Below the pieces are notes generated by a model. That model saw nothing but the letters and a program-made list of their open reading frames with translations, did not search any database and was not told the origin of the DNA. DNA of 27,098 nt, taken from contig CAYXNS010000038.1 in assembly GCA_964466315.1 (NCBI GenBank), forward strand, positions 1 through 27,098, in the 5' to 3' direction. How positions within the stretch are numbered: the stretch's first letter is position 1; each line of letters begins with the position of its first letter. The position numbers and the translations under genes were made by a program. This document shows, piece after piece, positions 16,070 through 23,601 of this stretch. This stretch comes from SMWC01 sp964466315 (GTDB lineage Bacteria > Pseudomonadota > Gammaproteobacteria > Steroidobacterales > Rariloculaceae).

Positions 16070-16957
16070 ATGAGTCAGAATGGTCTCATCGTTGCACGTT
16101 ACCGGCGCCATTGCCTCGTCGAAGGCGGTCAAAGCGCTCGCGTCGCCTGCCAAATTCGAAGCCGCTCACTGAATCCTGTTGCCGGTGACCGGGTCGAGTG
16201 GCAGCTGGAGCCTGACGGTGATGGTATCGTCACCGACGTTAAGCCACGCGAATCGACTTTGACTCGAATCGACAATCGAGGGAATCCCGAGATCGTCGCG
16301 GCTAACCTCTCCCAGCTCGTCGTTGTTCTGGCGCTCGCCCCACCACCGGACTGGTTTTTGCTGGACCGCTATCTGGCGGCTGCCGAATTGAGAGGCTTCC
16401 GGAGTGTCATCGTATTCAACAAGGTCGATCTCGAAATGATGCCGCCCGAGGAATTGACGGACTACGGTACTCTTGCCGATAGCGTCTGCTTGACGAGTAC
16501 GAAAGCCGGCAGTGGCCTAATCGATCTCGCTGCATGCATGTCCGGGGAGCGCAGCGCCCTGATTGGCCAATCCGGCGTCGGAAAGTCTTCTTTGATCAAC
16601 GCGCTGCTCGGGGACGCGAAACAGTCTGTAAGTGAGCTATCCGAGAAAAGCGGCCACGGCCAGCATACGACGAGTACGGCCGTGCTGTACGGGCTTCCCA
16701 GCGGCGGCGAACTGATCGACTCGCCCGGTGTCCGCGACTACGCACCCTACATCGCTGACCCTCGCGACGTTCAACGGGGATTCAAGGAGTTCGGACCAGT
16801 CTCCGGCGACTGCCGTTTCGATGACTGCCGGCATCTCGCGGAGCCTAATTGTGCCGTGAAGGCCGCGGTAGCGACCGGCACAATCGCCGCGCGCCGCTAC
16901 GAGAGCTTCAAGAGCCTGCTCGAGCTAACCGAATCCATGCAAGAGAAGCGTCGTTAA
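16070..16957 (+). CDS. rsgA: Ribosome small subunit-dependent GTPase A
   Basis: A circularly permuted GTPase that acts late in 30S ribosome assembly. It has 295 residues: an N-terminal OB fold (LIVARYRRHCLVEGG … GDRVEW), then G-motifs in permuted order, with NKVD (G4, about residue 121), SALIGQSGVGKSSLINALLG (P-loop), the GHGQHTTSTA switch I Thr region and DSPGVRDY (G3). A C-terminal zinc site follows with the Cys/His cluster CRFDDCRHLAEPNC. The catalytic motif variant and lengths are ordinary. Its stop overlaps the stop of hinT on the other strand by 3 bases. The ATG start lacks a strong ribosome site but fits the family. Confidence 0.95.
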   Translation: MSQNGLIVARYRRHCLVEGGQSARVACQIRSRSLNPVAGDRVEWQLEPDGDGIVTDVKPRESTLTRIDNRGNPEIVAANLSQLVVVLALAPPPDWFLLDRYLAAAELRGFRSVIVFNKVDLEMMPPEELTDYGTLADSVCLTSTKAGSGLIDLAACMSGERSALIGQSGVGKSSLINALLGDAKQSVSELSEKSGHGQHTTSTAVLYGLPSGGELIDSPGVRDYAPYIADPRDVQRGFKEFGPVSGDCRFDDCRHLAEPNCAVKAAVATGTIAARRYESFKSLLELTESMQEKRR

Positions 16958-17307
16958 CCGAGCGCTCCGAGCATCTGGCGACCGCCCAGAAGATGCATAT
17001 GAACGTGAAAGACGACTTGCCCTCCTTCAGAATTGGTATTGATCACCACGCGATATCCGGGCAGGTCGTGCGCCGCCGCAAGATCCCGCGCGATGGTAAA
17101 AAACCGCCCCATGAGCGGCGCTTGATCATCGCGAAGATCGTCGAGTGTCGCGATGTGAGTCTTCGGGATGATGATGCCGTGCAACGGTGCCTGCGCTCTA
17201 ATATCTCTGAATACGAGAATCTCGTCATCCTCATAGAGCTGATCCGAAGGTAGCTCGCCAGCGACGATCTTGCAGAAGATACAATCTGGTTCTACGTCGA
17301 TACTCAT
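16954..17307 (-). CDS. hinT: HIT-family purine nucleoside phosphoramidase (HinT-like)
   Basis: The 117-residue protein hydrolyses adenosine phosphoramidates and related aminoacyl adenylates. It has the early CIFCKIVAGELPSDQLYEDD zinc-type motif, FRDIRAQAPLHGIIIPKTHI, and the active-site triad HVHMH in GGQVVFHVHMHLLGG near the end, which is the H-x-H-x-H signature. Its ATG overlaps the stop of recR by 4 bases (ATGA), so it is the last gene of the ybaB-recR-hinT operon. It converges on rsgA with a 3-base stop overlap. Confidence 0.93.
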   Translation of the reverse strand: MSIDVEPDCIFCKIVAGELPSDQLYEDDEILVFRDIRAQAPLHGIIIPKTHIATLDDLRDDQAPLMGRFFTIARDLAAAHDLPGYRVVINTNSEGGQVVFHVHMHLLGGRQMLGALG

Positions 17308-17933
17308 GCCCTGCCCTCGGTCGATTGCCCCTCGATCTCGCGGCGGCCCAACATCGCACGGGACAGCGTCCCGCTATCGACGAATTCCAGTTCGCCGCCC
17401 ACCGGCACGCCATAAGCGATACGACTGGCACGAATCTCATGCTGTTTAGCGATGGCGGCAATGATATAGGCCGTTGCGTCCCCTTCGACCGTGACGCTCG
17501 TAGCGAGCACGATCTCGGTAACAGCCTCCTCCCGGAGGCGCTTCTCCAGCAACTCGAGGCCCAACTCTTTCGGGCCGATACCATCAATCGGTGAGAGGTG
17601 GCCCATAAGCACGAAGTAGCGGCCGCGATAGGCTCCCGATTGCTCGATAGCGATGACATCCGCGGGCATCTCGACAACGCAAAGCTGTGAGATATCGCGC
17701 CGCTCACTGGCACAGATTGCGCACTGCGACTCCTCTGTGAGCATACGGCAAACTTCGCAGTGCCGGATCAGACGACTGCCCTCTTCGAGTGCTTGAGAAA
17801 GGTGTCTGGCGCCGTCGCGATCTTTATCGAGCAGGTGAAAGGCCATGCGCTGCGCAGACTTCACCCCGACACCCGGCAGGCATTGCAGCGCTTGAATCAA
17901 TCGCTGCAGTAACGGTGAGTAGCCCTGGCTCAC
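17304..17933 (-). CDS. recR: Recombination mediator protein RecR
   Basis: RecR works with RecO (and RecF) to load RecA onto SSB-coated gaps. The 209-residue protein has an N-terminal helix-hairpin-helix (LPGVGVKSAQRMAFHLL), a four-Cys zinc finger (CEVC … CAIC), a Toprim domain (CVVEMPADVIAIEQSGAYRGR … VLMGHLSPIDGIGP), and the Walker-B-like C-terminal region (ASRIAYGVPVGGELEFVD). The start is a GTG that overlaps the TAG stop of ybaB by one base, so translation is coupled. Length is normal. The C-terminal 15 residues are polar and not conserved. Confidence 0.96.
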   Translation of the reverse strand: MSQGYSPLLQRLIQALQCLPGVGVKSAQRMAFHLLDKDRDGARHLSQALEEGSRLIRHCEVCRMLTEESQCAICASERRDISQLCVVEMPADVIAIEQSGAYRGRYFVLMGHLSPIDGIGPKELGLELLEKRLREEAVTEIVLATSVTVEGDATAYIIAAIAKQHEIRASRIAYGVPVGGELEFVDSGTLSRAMLGRREIEGQSTEGRA

Positions 17934-18253
17934 TAGAATGGCAACTTCATCCCGTCAGGTAGCGCTAAGCCGCCCGTTAGGCCGCCCATCTTGTCCTGTA
18001 CGGTACGCTCGATCTTCTGCGCGGCATCGTTGTAGGCCGCGGCGATCAGATCCTCGAGCATGTCCTTATCGTCCTGTAACAACGAATCCTCGATCTCCAC
18101 ACGGCGTACCATATGCTTGCAGGTCATATAGAGCTTGACCATGCCGCCACCAGCTTCCCCGGTCACCTCGATCGCCGCGAGTTCGTCCTGGGCCTTTTGC
18201 ATGTTGGCTTGCATTTCCTGGGCTTGCTGCATTAGTCGCCCTAATCCCTTCAT
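17933..18253 (-). CDS. ybaB: YbaB/EbfC nucleoid-associated protein
   Basis: A small DNA-binding nucleoid protein, 106 residues from the ATG at 18253 (a TTG six bases upstream could add MQ). It has the family pattern: N-terminal helix MKGLGRLMQQAQEMQANMQK, the beta centre GEAGGGMVKLYMTCKHMVRRVEI, and a C-terminal helix with LEDLIAAAYNDAAQKIE ending MGGLTGG… MKLPF. It sits upstream of and overlaps recR, as usual. In most relatives dnaX directly precedes it; here about 460 bases intervene and a promoter in that interval probably drives it. Confidence 0.93.
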   Translation of the reverse strand: MKGLGRLMQQAQEMQANMQKAQDELAAIEVTGEAGGGMVKLYMTCKHMVRRVEIEDSLLQDDKDMLEDLIAAAYNDAAQKIERTVQDKMGGLTGGLALPDGMKLPF

Positions 18254-18299
18254 CTGCAATGTCTACCCGTAACTGTGATTATTGGATTAAATTTTATAA

Positions 18300-18329
18300 A
18301 ATATATTAGTAGGTTGTAGGTCTTTTCAA
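18300..18329 (-). promoter_or_regulatory. Candidate sigma-70 promoter for ybaB-recR-hinT
   Basis: On the minus strand TTGAAA (18324-18329) and TATATT (18300-18305) are separated by 18 bp, in an AT-rich stretch about 47 bases before the ybaB start. This is the best-looking promoter in the window and sits inside the sequence that separates dnaX from ybaB. Confidence 0.6.
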
Positions 18330-18376
18330 GATTTAAACTTACAAGTTGATGTAGGCTAACAGCGGCACGGCACACA

Positions 18377-18631
18377 TTATCCCATATGTGCCGATGCTAA
18401 GAACGTCTCCGGGTCCGTTACCGTCAACCGGTAATCCAGCCGATCTTCCGCATCGCTCATGTCGAAGTATTCGAGCAATCGAATCGCGCGACTCTGTGGC
18501 GTACCATCCCCGTAGAGCACGGTCGCCTCGATTCCCGCAGTTTCTATTACGAGCGTCTCGCCTTCCGAGCGACCGATCGAGTAGTCAAGCAGAGAATAAG
18601 AGGCCGGTGAGGATGGCTGCGCCGCATTCAT
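18377..18631 (-). pseudogene. Fragment of a small periplasmic hypothetical protein
   Basis: An 84-codon frame whose main part (YSLLDYSIGRSEGETLVIET … GTPQSRAIRLLEYF … DRLDYRLTVTDPETF) matches, from memory, the C-terminal half of a family of secreted proteobacterial proteins with the pattern G-x-S-x-G-x-W-EGDTLVVET … G-x-PQS … RLDYELTVTDP. The signal peptide and N-terminal half are absent, and the usual C-terminal extension after TDPETF is replaced by a few residues and a stop. It lies between dnaX and ybaB, which are normally adjacent, flanked by AT-rich sequence at 18275-18350 and 18640-18690. I read it as a gene fragment carried in by an insertion. Confidence 0.55.
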
Positions 18632-18717
18632 GTGAAGAATGCGTTGACGAACACAAACGTACTACTATGAATAATTAGATCAATGGGTTACAACAATCGA
18701 CGCCGACCAGACTCAGA

Positions 18718-20340
18718 TCATTTCTCCATAGGCTGAATACTGTCCGCTTCCACAACGGCGTCGAACGCGGCCTGCACGGCTTTGACATTCGGATCCTGTT
18801 CGATCGCACTGCGGGCTTTACGCATACGTTGATTCTCACCGGCTTCGCGAATTTGCGCTGGCGTCGCGACGGGCGGTGCGCCCGCGGCTATATCGAGCTT
18901 TAACCGCTGGCCGAGATGTGCCGAAAGCGCAGCCTCGAGCTGTCCCTTGACCTGATCCGTATTCAGATGAGCGCTCTCTTCCGCGAGCACCAACGCAAGG
19001 CGATTACCTGACTGTTCCTTGATCGTGCAGTGTTCCGCGAGCTGGCGCGCAGCGCCGTGAACATCGGCTGCCCGCAATAGCGGTTCCCAGTCGCCCGTGA
19101 TCGGCTGAACCGAGACGATCTCGCCCGGACTGGTCGGGCGTTGGGTCTCGGTCTGCTTATCCGGCGATCGAGGGGGTGCCGTCTTAGAATCCGACCTGAG
19201 CGAAGACTGCGGGCTGGAGGAACGCTGCTTTGTTACTGGCTCGGGACCGGCAATCTCATCCGTACGCGGCCGAAATGCCAGCATACGCAACAAAGTCATC
19301 TCAAAACTCGAGCGTAGATCCCGGCTCGCGCCTAGATCGCGCCTGCCCTGCAGAGCGATCTGATAATACAACTGCACGTCTTCGGCAGTCATCGTTGCAG
19401 CCAGTTTCTGCAACGCCTCGTGCTCTTCCTGTGTCTCGTCATAACCGACAAGCTGGATTACTGCCAGACGCTGCAGCTCACCCATGAGCTCCTCCAGAAC
19501 GCTGCCGTAGTCGGGAGCATACTCATCGAGCACCGCAACTTCGTTCAGCAGAGCGGAACCATCCTCTGCAGCAAGGCTGTCGAGCAACCGAATGACGTGC
19601 CCACGATCGATCATTCCGAGCATCGCGTCGGCTGATTCCTTGCTGACCTCACCACCACCGAACGCGATGGCTTGATCGAGTAGGCTCAGAGCGTCACGCA
19701 TACTGCCTTCCGCGCCCCGGGCCAGCGCATTGAGGCCGCCAGACTCCGTTCTGACAGCTTCGTCTGCACAAATCCTCTGAAGCTGATCTTGGATCTGCGT
19801 CAACGTCAACCGTTTCAGGTTAAACTGCAAACAGCGTGACAGGACCGTGACCGGTAATTTCTGTGGATCCGTCGTAGCAAGCAGAAATTTTACGTGCGGT
19901 GGCGGCTCTTCGAGCGTCTTCAGCAAAGCGTTGAATGAGTGCTTCGAGAGCATGTGTACTTCGTCGATCAGATACACCTTGAAGCGCCCACTCATGGGAG
20001 AGTATTGGACGTTCTCGAGTAGTTCGCGCGTGTCATCGACTTTAGTGCGCGACGCTGCATCGACTTCGATCAGATCTACGAAGCGGCCCTCGTCGATCGC
20101 GAGACAAGCATCGCATTCACCGCAAGGCTCGGCAACGATTCCATTGACGCAGTTCAGCGCTTTGGCCAGGATCCGAGCGAGTGTCGTCTTGCCCACGCCT
20201 CGTGTCCCGGCGAAGAGATAAGCGTGGTGCACACGCTCTGCTGCAAGGGAGTTCACAAGCGCTTGGACGACATGTTGTTGGCCAACGAGCTCCTTGAAGC
20301 GTCGTGGCCGCCATTTCCTTGCGAGAACTGTGTAACTCAT
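18718..20340 (-). CDS. dnaX: DNA polymerase III subunits gamma and tau
   Basis: The clamp-loader ATPase, 540 residues from the ATG at 20340 (MSYTVLARKWRPRRFKELVG). The apparent extension to 20445 is translation of the 4.5S RNA and is rejected. Order: Walker A GTRGVGKTTLARILAK, a zinc module (CVNG … CGECDAC), Walker B region VYLIDEVHMLSKHSFNALL, sensor-1 LATTDPQKLPVTVLSRC, lid and collar domains, then a Ser/Pro/Lys-rich linker (about residues 355-410) and a C-terminal tau domain. No A-rich slippery run is visible in the linker, so a frameshift-made gamma is not supported. It follows ffs on the same strand. Confidence 0.95.
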   Translation of the reverse strand: MSYTVLARKWRPRRFKELVGQQHVVQALVNSLAAERVHHAYLFAGTRGVGKTTLARILAKALNCVNGIVAEPCGECDACLAIDEGRFVDLIEVDAASRTKVDDTRELLENVQYSPMSGRFKVYLIDEVHMLSKHSFNALLKTLEEPPPHVKFLLATTDPQKLPVTVLSRCLQFNLKRLTLTQIQDQLQRICADEAVRTESGGLNALARGAEGSMRDALSLLDQAIAFGGGEVSKESADAMLGMIDRGHVIRLLDSLAAEDGSALLNEVAVLDEYAPDYGSVLEELMGELQRLAVIQLVGYDETQEEHEALQKLAATMTAEDVQLYYQIALQGRRDLGASRDLRSSFEMTLLRMLAFRPRTDEIAGPEPVTKQRSSSPQSSLRSDSKTAPPRSPDKQTETQRPTSPGEIVSVQPITGDWEPLLRAADVHGAARQLAEHCTIKEQSGNRLALVLAEESAHLNTDQVKGQLEAALSAHLGQRLKLDIAAGAPPVATPAQIREAGENQRMRKARSAIEQDPNVKAVQAAFDAVVEADSIQPMEK

Positions 20341-20373
20341 TAACCCATAGACCTGCCAACCGTAGAAACTAGA

Positions 20374-20475
20374 TCCGCGCCAGCTCAACCCCGGCACCCG
20401 ACCGGACCGCTGCCGCTGCTCCCTTCCGGGCCTGACGGAGTTCACAGCTGATCGTCGCGGGGGAACCGACGCGGA
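20374..20475 (-). ncRNA. ffs: Signal recognition particle 4.5S RNA
   Basis: The minus strand carries the SRP signature GTCAGGCCCGGAAGGGAGCA, including the Ffh-binding symmetric/asymmetric loops and GGAA tetraloop, followed by AGCGGCAG. The flanks match bacterial 4.5S RNA in order (GTCGGTTCCCCCGCGACG on the 5' side, GGTGCCGGGGTTGAGCTGG on the 3' side). The outermost stem TCCGCG (20470-20475) pairs with CGCGGA (20374-20379), which sets the ends to within a few bases. A TAAAGT at 20483-20488 sits at the right distance for a -10. dnaX follows downstream, a common arrangement. Confidence 0.93.
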
Positions 20476-20776
20476 CGAGTCTACTTTACCAGTGACTCGC
20501 GGCAGGCGTACAGGGCCGCTCAGCGCGCCGAGGATACCGTGACATTAACCTATAATAGAAATTAGATTTCATATATTATTCTTTGTTTTTTAACAGATTA
20601 TTATTTCAAACAGGAAGACGGCCCGAAAGGACTCTGCCCTGGGGCGCGGCGGTGCCAGTGGCTCGCGGTAGCCCACACCAAAATCTGGATGAGGCCGACA
20701 GCAGATCTCGTCCAATTAATGGCTGTGGGAACTTGTGGTGCCTCAATGCTCGATTCGCACTAGAATCACGCCCAAC
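20476..20776. other. Intergenic region between ffs and tRNA-Ser
   Basis: No gene is seen. It contains an AT-rich core (about 20540-20617), a weak IS-end-like motif at 20532-20549, and two near-identical 17-base copies of CCAGTGRCTCGCGGYAG, at 20489-20505 and 20655-20671, on either side of the core. The tRNA promoter should lie in the last 50 bases: TAGAAT at 20761-20766 is a candidate -10. Confidence 0.5.
20489..20671. repeat. Short direct repeat pair flanking an AT-rich block
   Basis: Two copies of a 17-base sequence (20489-20505 and 20655-20671) agree at 15 of 17 positions, both in the same orientation. The sequence between them is AT-rich in its central part and unlike its surroundings. 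They may be traces of an insertion or of duplication of the ffs upstream region. Confidence 0.4.
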
Positions 20777-20868
<92 letters not shown>

Positions 20869-20941
20869 TCGTAAGTCATTGTTTATGAAGGGCGTTTTGT
20901 GTTTTCGGCAAGCCCAAATTTGCCCCCGACTATCCGTCGCT

Positions 20942-20971
20942 TGCACGACTCGATGCCTTCCGAGTCGTGCA
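20942..20971 (+). terminator. Perfect 11-bp hairpin next to the IS6 element
   Basis: The arms TGCACGACTCG (20942-20952) and CGAGTCGTGCA (20961-20971) are exact complements with an 8-nt loop. It lies 73 bases after tRNA-Ser and two bases before the insertion-sequence end. It is likely the tRNA terminator stem; the T-run one would expect is missing, possibly displaced by the insertion. Confidence 0.5.
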
Positions 20972-20973
20972 CA

Positions 20974-20994
20974 GGGTATTGTCACATTAACTAT
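20974..20994 (+). repeat. Left terminal inverted repeat of the IS6 element
   Basis: Begins GGGTATTGTCACATTAAC and is identical, in reverse complement, to 21745-21765. Confidence 0.9.
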
Positions 20995-21014
20995 CGATTA
21001 GCGACACTGGGCGA

Positions 21015-21711
21015 ATGAAATCCAGAAACGCTCTACCACCGCCATCGTTTCCCCAGCGAAATCATCCGCCACACAGTCTGGCTGTATTACCGATTTTCCT
21101 TAAGTTATCGTGATGTCGAAGAGCTTTTGGCCGAGCGTGGAGTCAATGTATCGTATGAAATGATCCGGCGATGGTGTACGCGCTTCGGCCCAGTCTACGC
21201 CAACAGACTGCGAAAACGATCGGGTCCCGGTGGCGATCAATGGTTTGTCGATGAAGTGTTTATCCGGATCGATGGACAGCAGCGCTATCTGTATCGAGCC
21301 GTGGACCAAGATGGGCAGGTCTTAGACATCCTTGTCCAGACACGGCGGAATACGAAGGCCGCAACCCGCTTCTTTCGCAGGCTTCTCAAGCAGCAAGGTC
21401 AGGCGCCTCGGCGCCTCATGACCGATAAACTCCGAAGTTACGCTCCGGCGCACCGAGAACTGATGCCCGATACGATTCATGACACAAGCCAGTATGCGAA
21501 CAATCGAGCCGAGCTCTCTCATGAGCCGACTCGTGAGCGAGAACGGCGGATGCGCCGATTTAAATCGATCGGCCAGGCGCAGCACTTCCTCGCAGTACAC
21601 GGAGCGATGCGAAATCTGTTCGCCATCCCGCGTCATCTGTTGCGAGCGAAAAACTATCGAATTTTCCGTGCCGGGGCATTTGATCTATTCGAGCAGGTGA
21701 CGTGCGCCTGA
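21015..21711 (+). pseudogene. IS6-family transposase, frameshifted at its start
   Basis: The main frame is open from 21019 to 21711 and shows the family throughout: PETLYHRHRFPSEIIRHTVW at the N-terminus, the SLSYRDVEELLAERGVNVSY helix-turn-helix, and a DDE domain with Asp in QWFVDEVFIRIDG, Asp in RLMTDKLRSY and Glu in NNRAELSHEPTRERER. No ATG/GTG/TTG precedes the conserved N-terminus in frame. The ATG at 21015 is one base out: it reads ATGAAATCC, whereas deleting one A gives ATG AAT CCA GAA ACG and rejoins the conserved frame at once. A shortened product from the TTG at 21127 would lose about 36 N-terminal residues, including much of the N-terminal DNA-binding region. Confidence 0.75.
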
Positions 21712-21744
21712 AGAAAATGCCCTGCCGTGTTTCTTGCGCCTTGT

Positions 21745-21765
21745 ATAGTTAATGTGACAATACCC
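21745..21765 (-). repeat. Right terminal inverted repeat of the IS6 element
   Basis: Exact reverse complement of 20974-20994 over 21 bases. Confidence 0.9.
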
Positions 21766-21954
21766 CGTAGCGTCCTGAAGAATTCTCGTCTCCGTTTCGA
21801 CAATAGTGGCCGAATTGATTGCCGACGCAAACATGAGTCAGACTCACTTCTCTCCGCGAGGCACCGACCGCTCTTCTTCTTCGCCCCATCGGTCCTTCTC
21901 CTCAGTGCCACTGAAATTCTCTCTCAGCGACTGGAGTCGTTCTAGGGGGGCAGG

Positions 21955-22206
21955 TCAATCCTTGCAGGCAATCTCGTGATACCCGTCAGACGCGCCTTTC
22001 CATCGGGCTTTAGTCACTACCTGGTAACTGCCAGAAACCGACCGCATACACCAAACGTCGAAGCATTCCGGCACTGAATCAAGCAGCAAGCGGCGGAATG
22101 CAACAAGGCTATCGACAGTATCCTGGCGACAGTATGAAATTACGCCTCCCGTTCGCTCGTCCGTATTGATTTCGCCGGGATATTTACCAGCGCCAGTATC
22201 TCCTTC
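21955..22206 (-). pseudogene. Possible decayed coding remnant, unassigned
   Basis: The minus strand is open for 83 codons between two stops, with no plausible start codon at its 5' side. The translation has a protein-like make-up: GVISYCRQDTVDSLVAFRRL, then a Cys/Trp/aromatic region PECFDVWCMRSVSGSYQVV and the ending GYHEIACKD. I recognise no family. A second short frame immediately upstream (FRFNEKEILALVNIPAKSIR) joins it in another phase, as would be expected of a frameshifted gene. It could also be chance. Confidence 0.3.
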
Positions 22207-22278
22207 TCATTGAATCGGAATCCCGACGACGCACGATATGATCGTATCGGAGCTTACATGGATTCATTCGCCTTACCG

Positions 22279-22308
22279 TTTATTGGTGCTTCTATGTGAA
22301 GCGATAAT
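22279..22308 (+). promoter_or_regulatory. Candidate promoter of the sox operon
   Basis: TTTATT (22279-22284) and GATAAT (22303-22308) at 18-bp spacing, 30 bases before the soxB ATG. The -35 is weak. Confidence 0.3.
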
Positions 22309-22338
22309 TATCTAATATGGATCGAGAGGCAATGATCG

Positions 22339-23589
22339 ATGCAGAACTACTCAGTATTCAGTCTCGCGCGTAATGCGCTCAGCAACCATAGAAACTGGCA
22401 TCGAGCATGGCGCACTCCCCTACTAAAAGATCGATACGAGGCGCTCATTATCGGCGCTGGCGGACACGGGTTGGCGACAGCTTATTACCTCGCAAAAAAT
22501 CACGGCATCCGCGACGTCGCTGTTCTTGAAAAGGGTTGGTTAGGCGGAGGAAATGTCGCACGAAACACCGTCACGATTCGATCAAACTATATGCGTGACG
22601 AAAGCATTCCATTCTACGTAAAGTCGCTCGATCTCTACGAGAAGCTAACTCAAGAGCTCAATTACAACCTAATGTACTCGAAGCGTGGAATGATTGACGT
22701 CGTCCAGACGTACCCGAGGCTGCGCGAATTAAGGCATCGCATGCTCACCATGAATCTTCATGGCGCTACCTACGAGCCGATCGATGTCATCGAACTCCGT
22801 CGCCGAATCCCCGCACTGACTGGCGGTGGCCCGAATTCACGATTACCGATTATCGGGGGCATGGTTCACACCGATGCAGCCGTGTGTCGGCACGATGCGG
22901 TTGCCTGGGGCTATGCGCGAGGTGCTGACGATCGTGGTGTGGAGATTCACCAGAACACTGGCGTTAACGGCTTACTGAGAGGTTCGGACGGTTCCATCGC
23001 GGGCGTAGTCACGGATCGGGGAAAAATCAGCGCGAAAAAAGTCGCGCTCACTGTTTCCGGACATACAACGACTCTGACGGAAACGATCGGGCTTCGGTTA
23101 CCACTGAGAACATTTAACCTCACCGCATTCGTGTCCGAGCCGCTCAAGCCGCTAGTTGATGTCATCGTGCATTGCCCGGATCTCGGAGTTTATCTGAGTC
23201 AGTCCGACAAGGGCGAGTTGGTCATCGGTGGCGCACCAGATAGCGGCCAATCGTTCCGGCGTGACATCAAACAAAATGTCTTTGAAGAGTCCGTTCGCTC
23301 AATGCTGGAACTGTTTCCGTCGTTCAAGAAAGTTAAATTGATGCGGCAATGGGGAGGCGCATTGGAGGTCGCTCACGATGCTACTCCGATCGTCAGCAAG
23401 ACCGATACACCGGGCTTGTTCCTATCCGCGGGTTGGTGGGGCGGTTTCAAGGCGATTCCAGCCGGTGGTCTAACGCTCGCCCATCTGATCGCGAACAACG
23501 AACCTCATCCGTTAATCGAACCGTTTTCGTTACGTCGATTCGATCACCTCAATTTCGTTCTCGAGGCGGGAACCAGCGTGTCGCACTAA
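22339..23589 (+). CDS. soxB: Sarcosine oxidase subunit beta
   Basis: The FAD-binding catalytic subunit of heterotetrameric sarcosine oxidase, which demethylates sarcosine to glycine, making hydrogen peroxide. The ATG at 22339 has GAGAGG at 22324-22329; a second ATG at 22332 is out of frame. The 416-residue protein begins MQNYSVFSLARNALSNHRNW as the family does, has the Rossmann motif ALIIGAGGHGLATAYYLA (about residues 35-52), LEKGWLGGGNVARNTVTIRS, and His185 in CRHDAVAWGYARGAD, which corresponds to the His carrying covalent FMN. The C-terminal FAD contact GLFLSAGWWGGFKAIPAGG is present. It is the first gene of soxB-soxD-soxA-soxG; 12 bases separate it from soxD. Confidence 0.95.
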   Translation: MQNYSVFSLARNALSNHRNWHRAWRTPLLKDRYEALIIGAGGHGLATAYYLAKNHGIRDVAVLEKGWLGGGNVARNTVTIRSNYMRDESIPFYVKSLDLYEKLTQELNYNLMYSKRGMIDVVQTYPRLRELRHRMLTMNLHGATYEPIDVIELRRRIPALTGGGPNSRLPIIGGMVHTDAAVCRHDAVAWGYARGADDRGVEIHQNTGVNGLLRGSDGSIAGVVTDRGKISAKKVALTVSGHTTTLTETIGLRLPLRTFNLTAFVSEPLKPLVDVIVHCPDLGVYLSQSDKGELVIGGAPDSGQSFRRDIKQNVFEESVRSMLELFPSFKKVKLMRQWGGALEVAHDATPIVSKTDTPGLFLSAGWWGGFKAIPAGGLTLAHLIANNEPHPLIEPFSLRRFDHLNFVLEAGTSVSH

Positions 23590-23601
23590 GGACGGTATGC
23601 A

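Larger units (their letters stand above)
20974..21765 (+). mobile_element. IS6-family insertion sequence, complete ends
   Basis: A 792-bp element bounded by perfect 21-bp inverted repeats (20974-20994 and 21745-21765, beginning GGGTATTGTCACATTAAC). Both the length and the single IS6-type transposase fit the family. The eight bases outside each end (CGTGCACA and CGTAGCGT) do not match, so no 8-bp target duplication is present. This suggests that recombination or replicative rearrangement has changed one flank since insertion. Confidence 0.88.
21766..22338. other. Intergenic region between IS6 element and soxB
   Basis: No intact gene is seen. The part nearest the element (21766-21950) shows nothing recognisable beyond a short CGACT-GG-AGTCG hairpin. 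21955-22206 holds a possible decayed reading frame on the minus strand, listed separately. The last 80 bases should carry the sox promoter: GATAAT at 22303-22308 with TTTATT at 22279-22284 (18-bp spacing) is a modest candidate. No riboswitch is recognised. Confidence 0.5.

Noticed and set aside
18718..20340. Programmed frameshift in dnaX to make gamma
   Set aside because: No A-rich slippery heptamer is visible in the linker region; the need for one cannot be assumed.
20341..20445. 35-codon upstream extension of dnaX
   Set aside because: These codons are the 4.5S RNA; the conserved DnaX start MSYTVLARKWRP begins at 20340.
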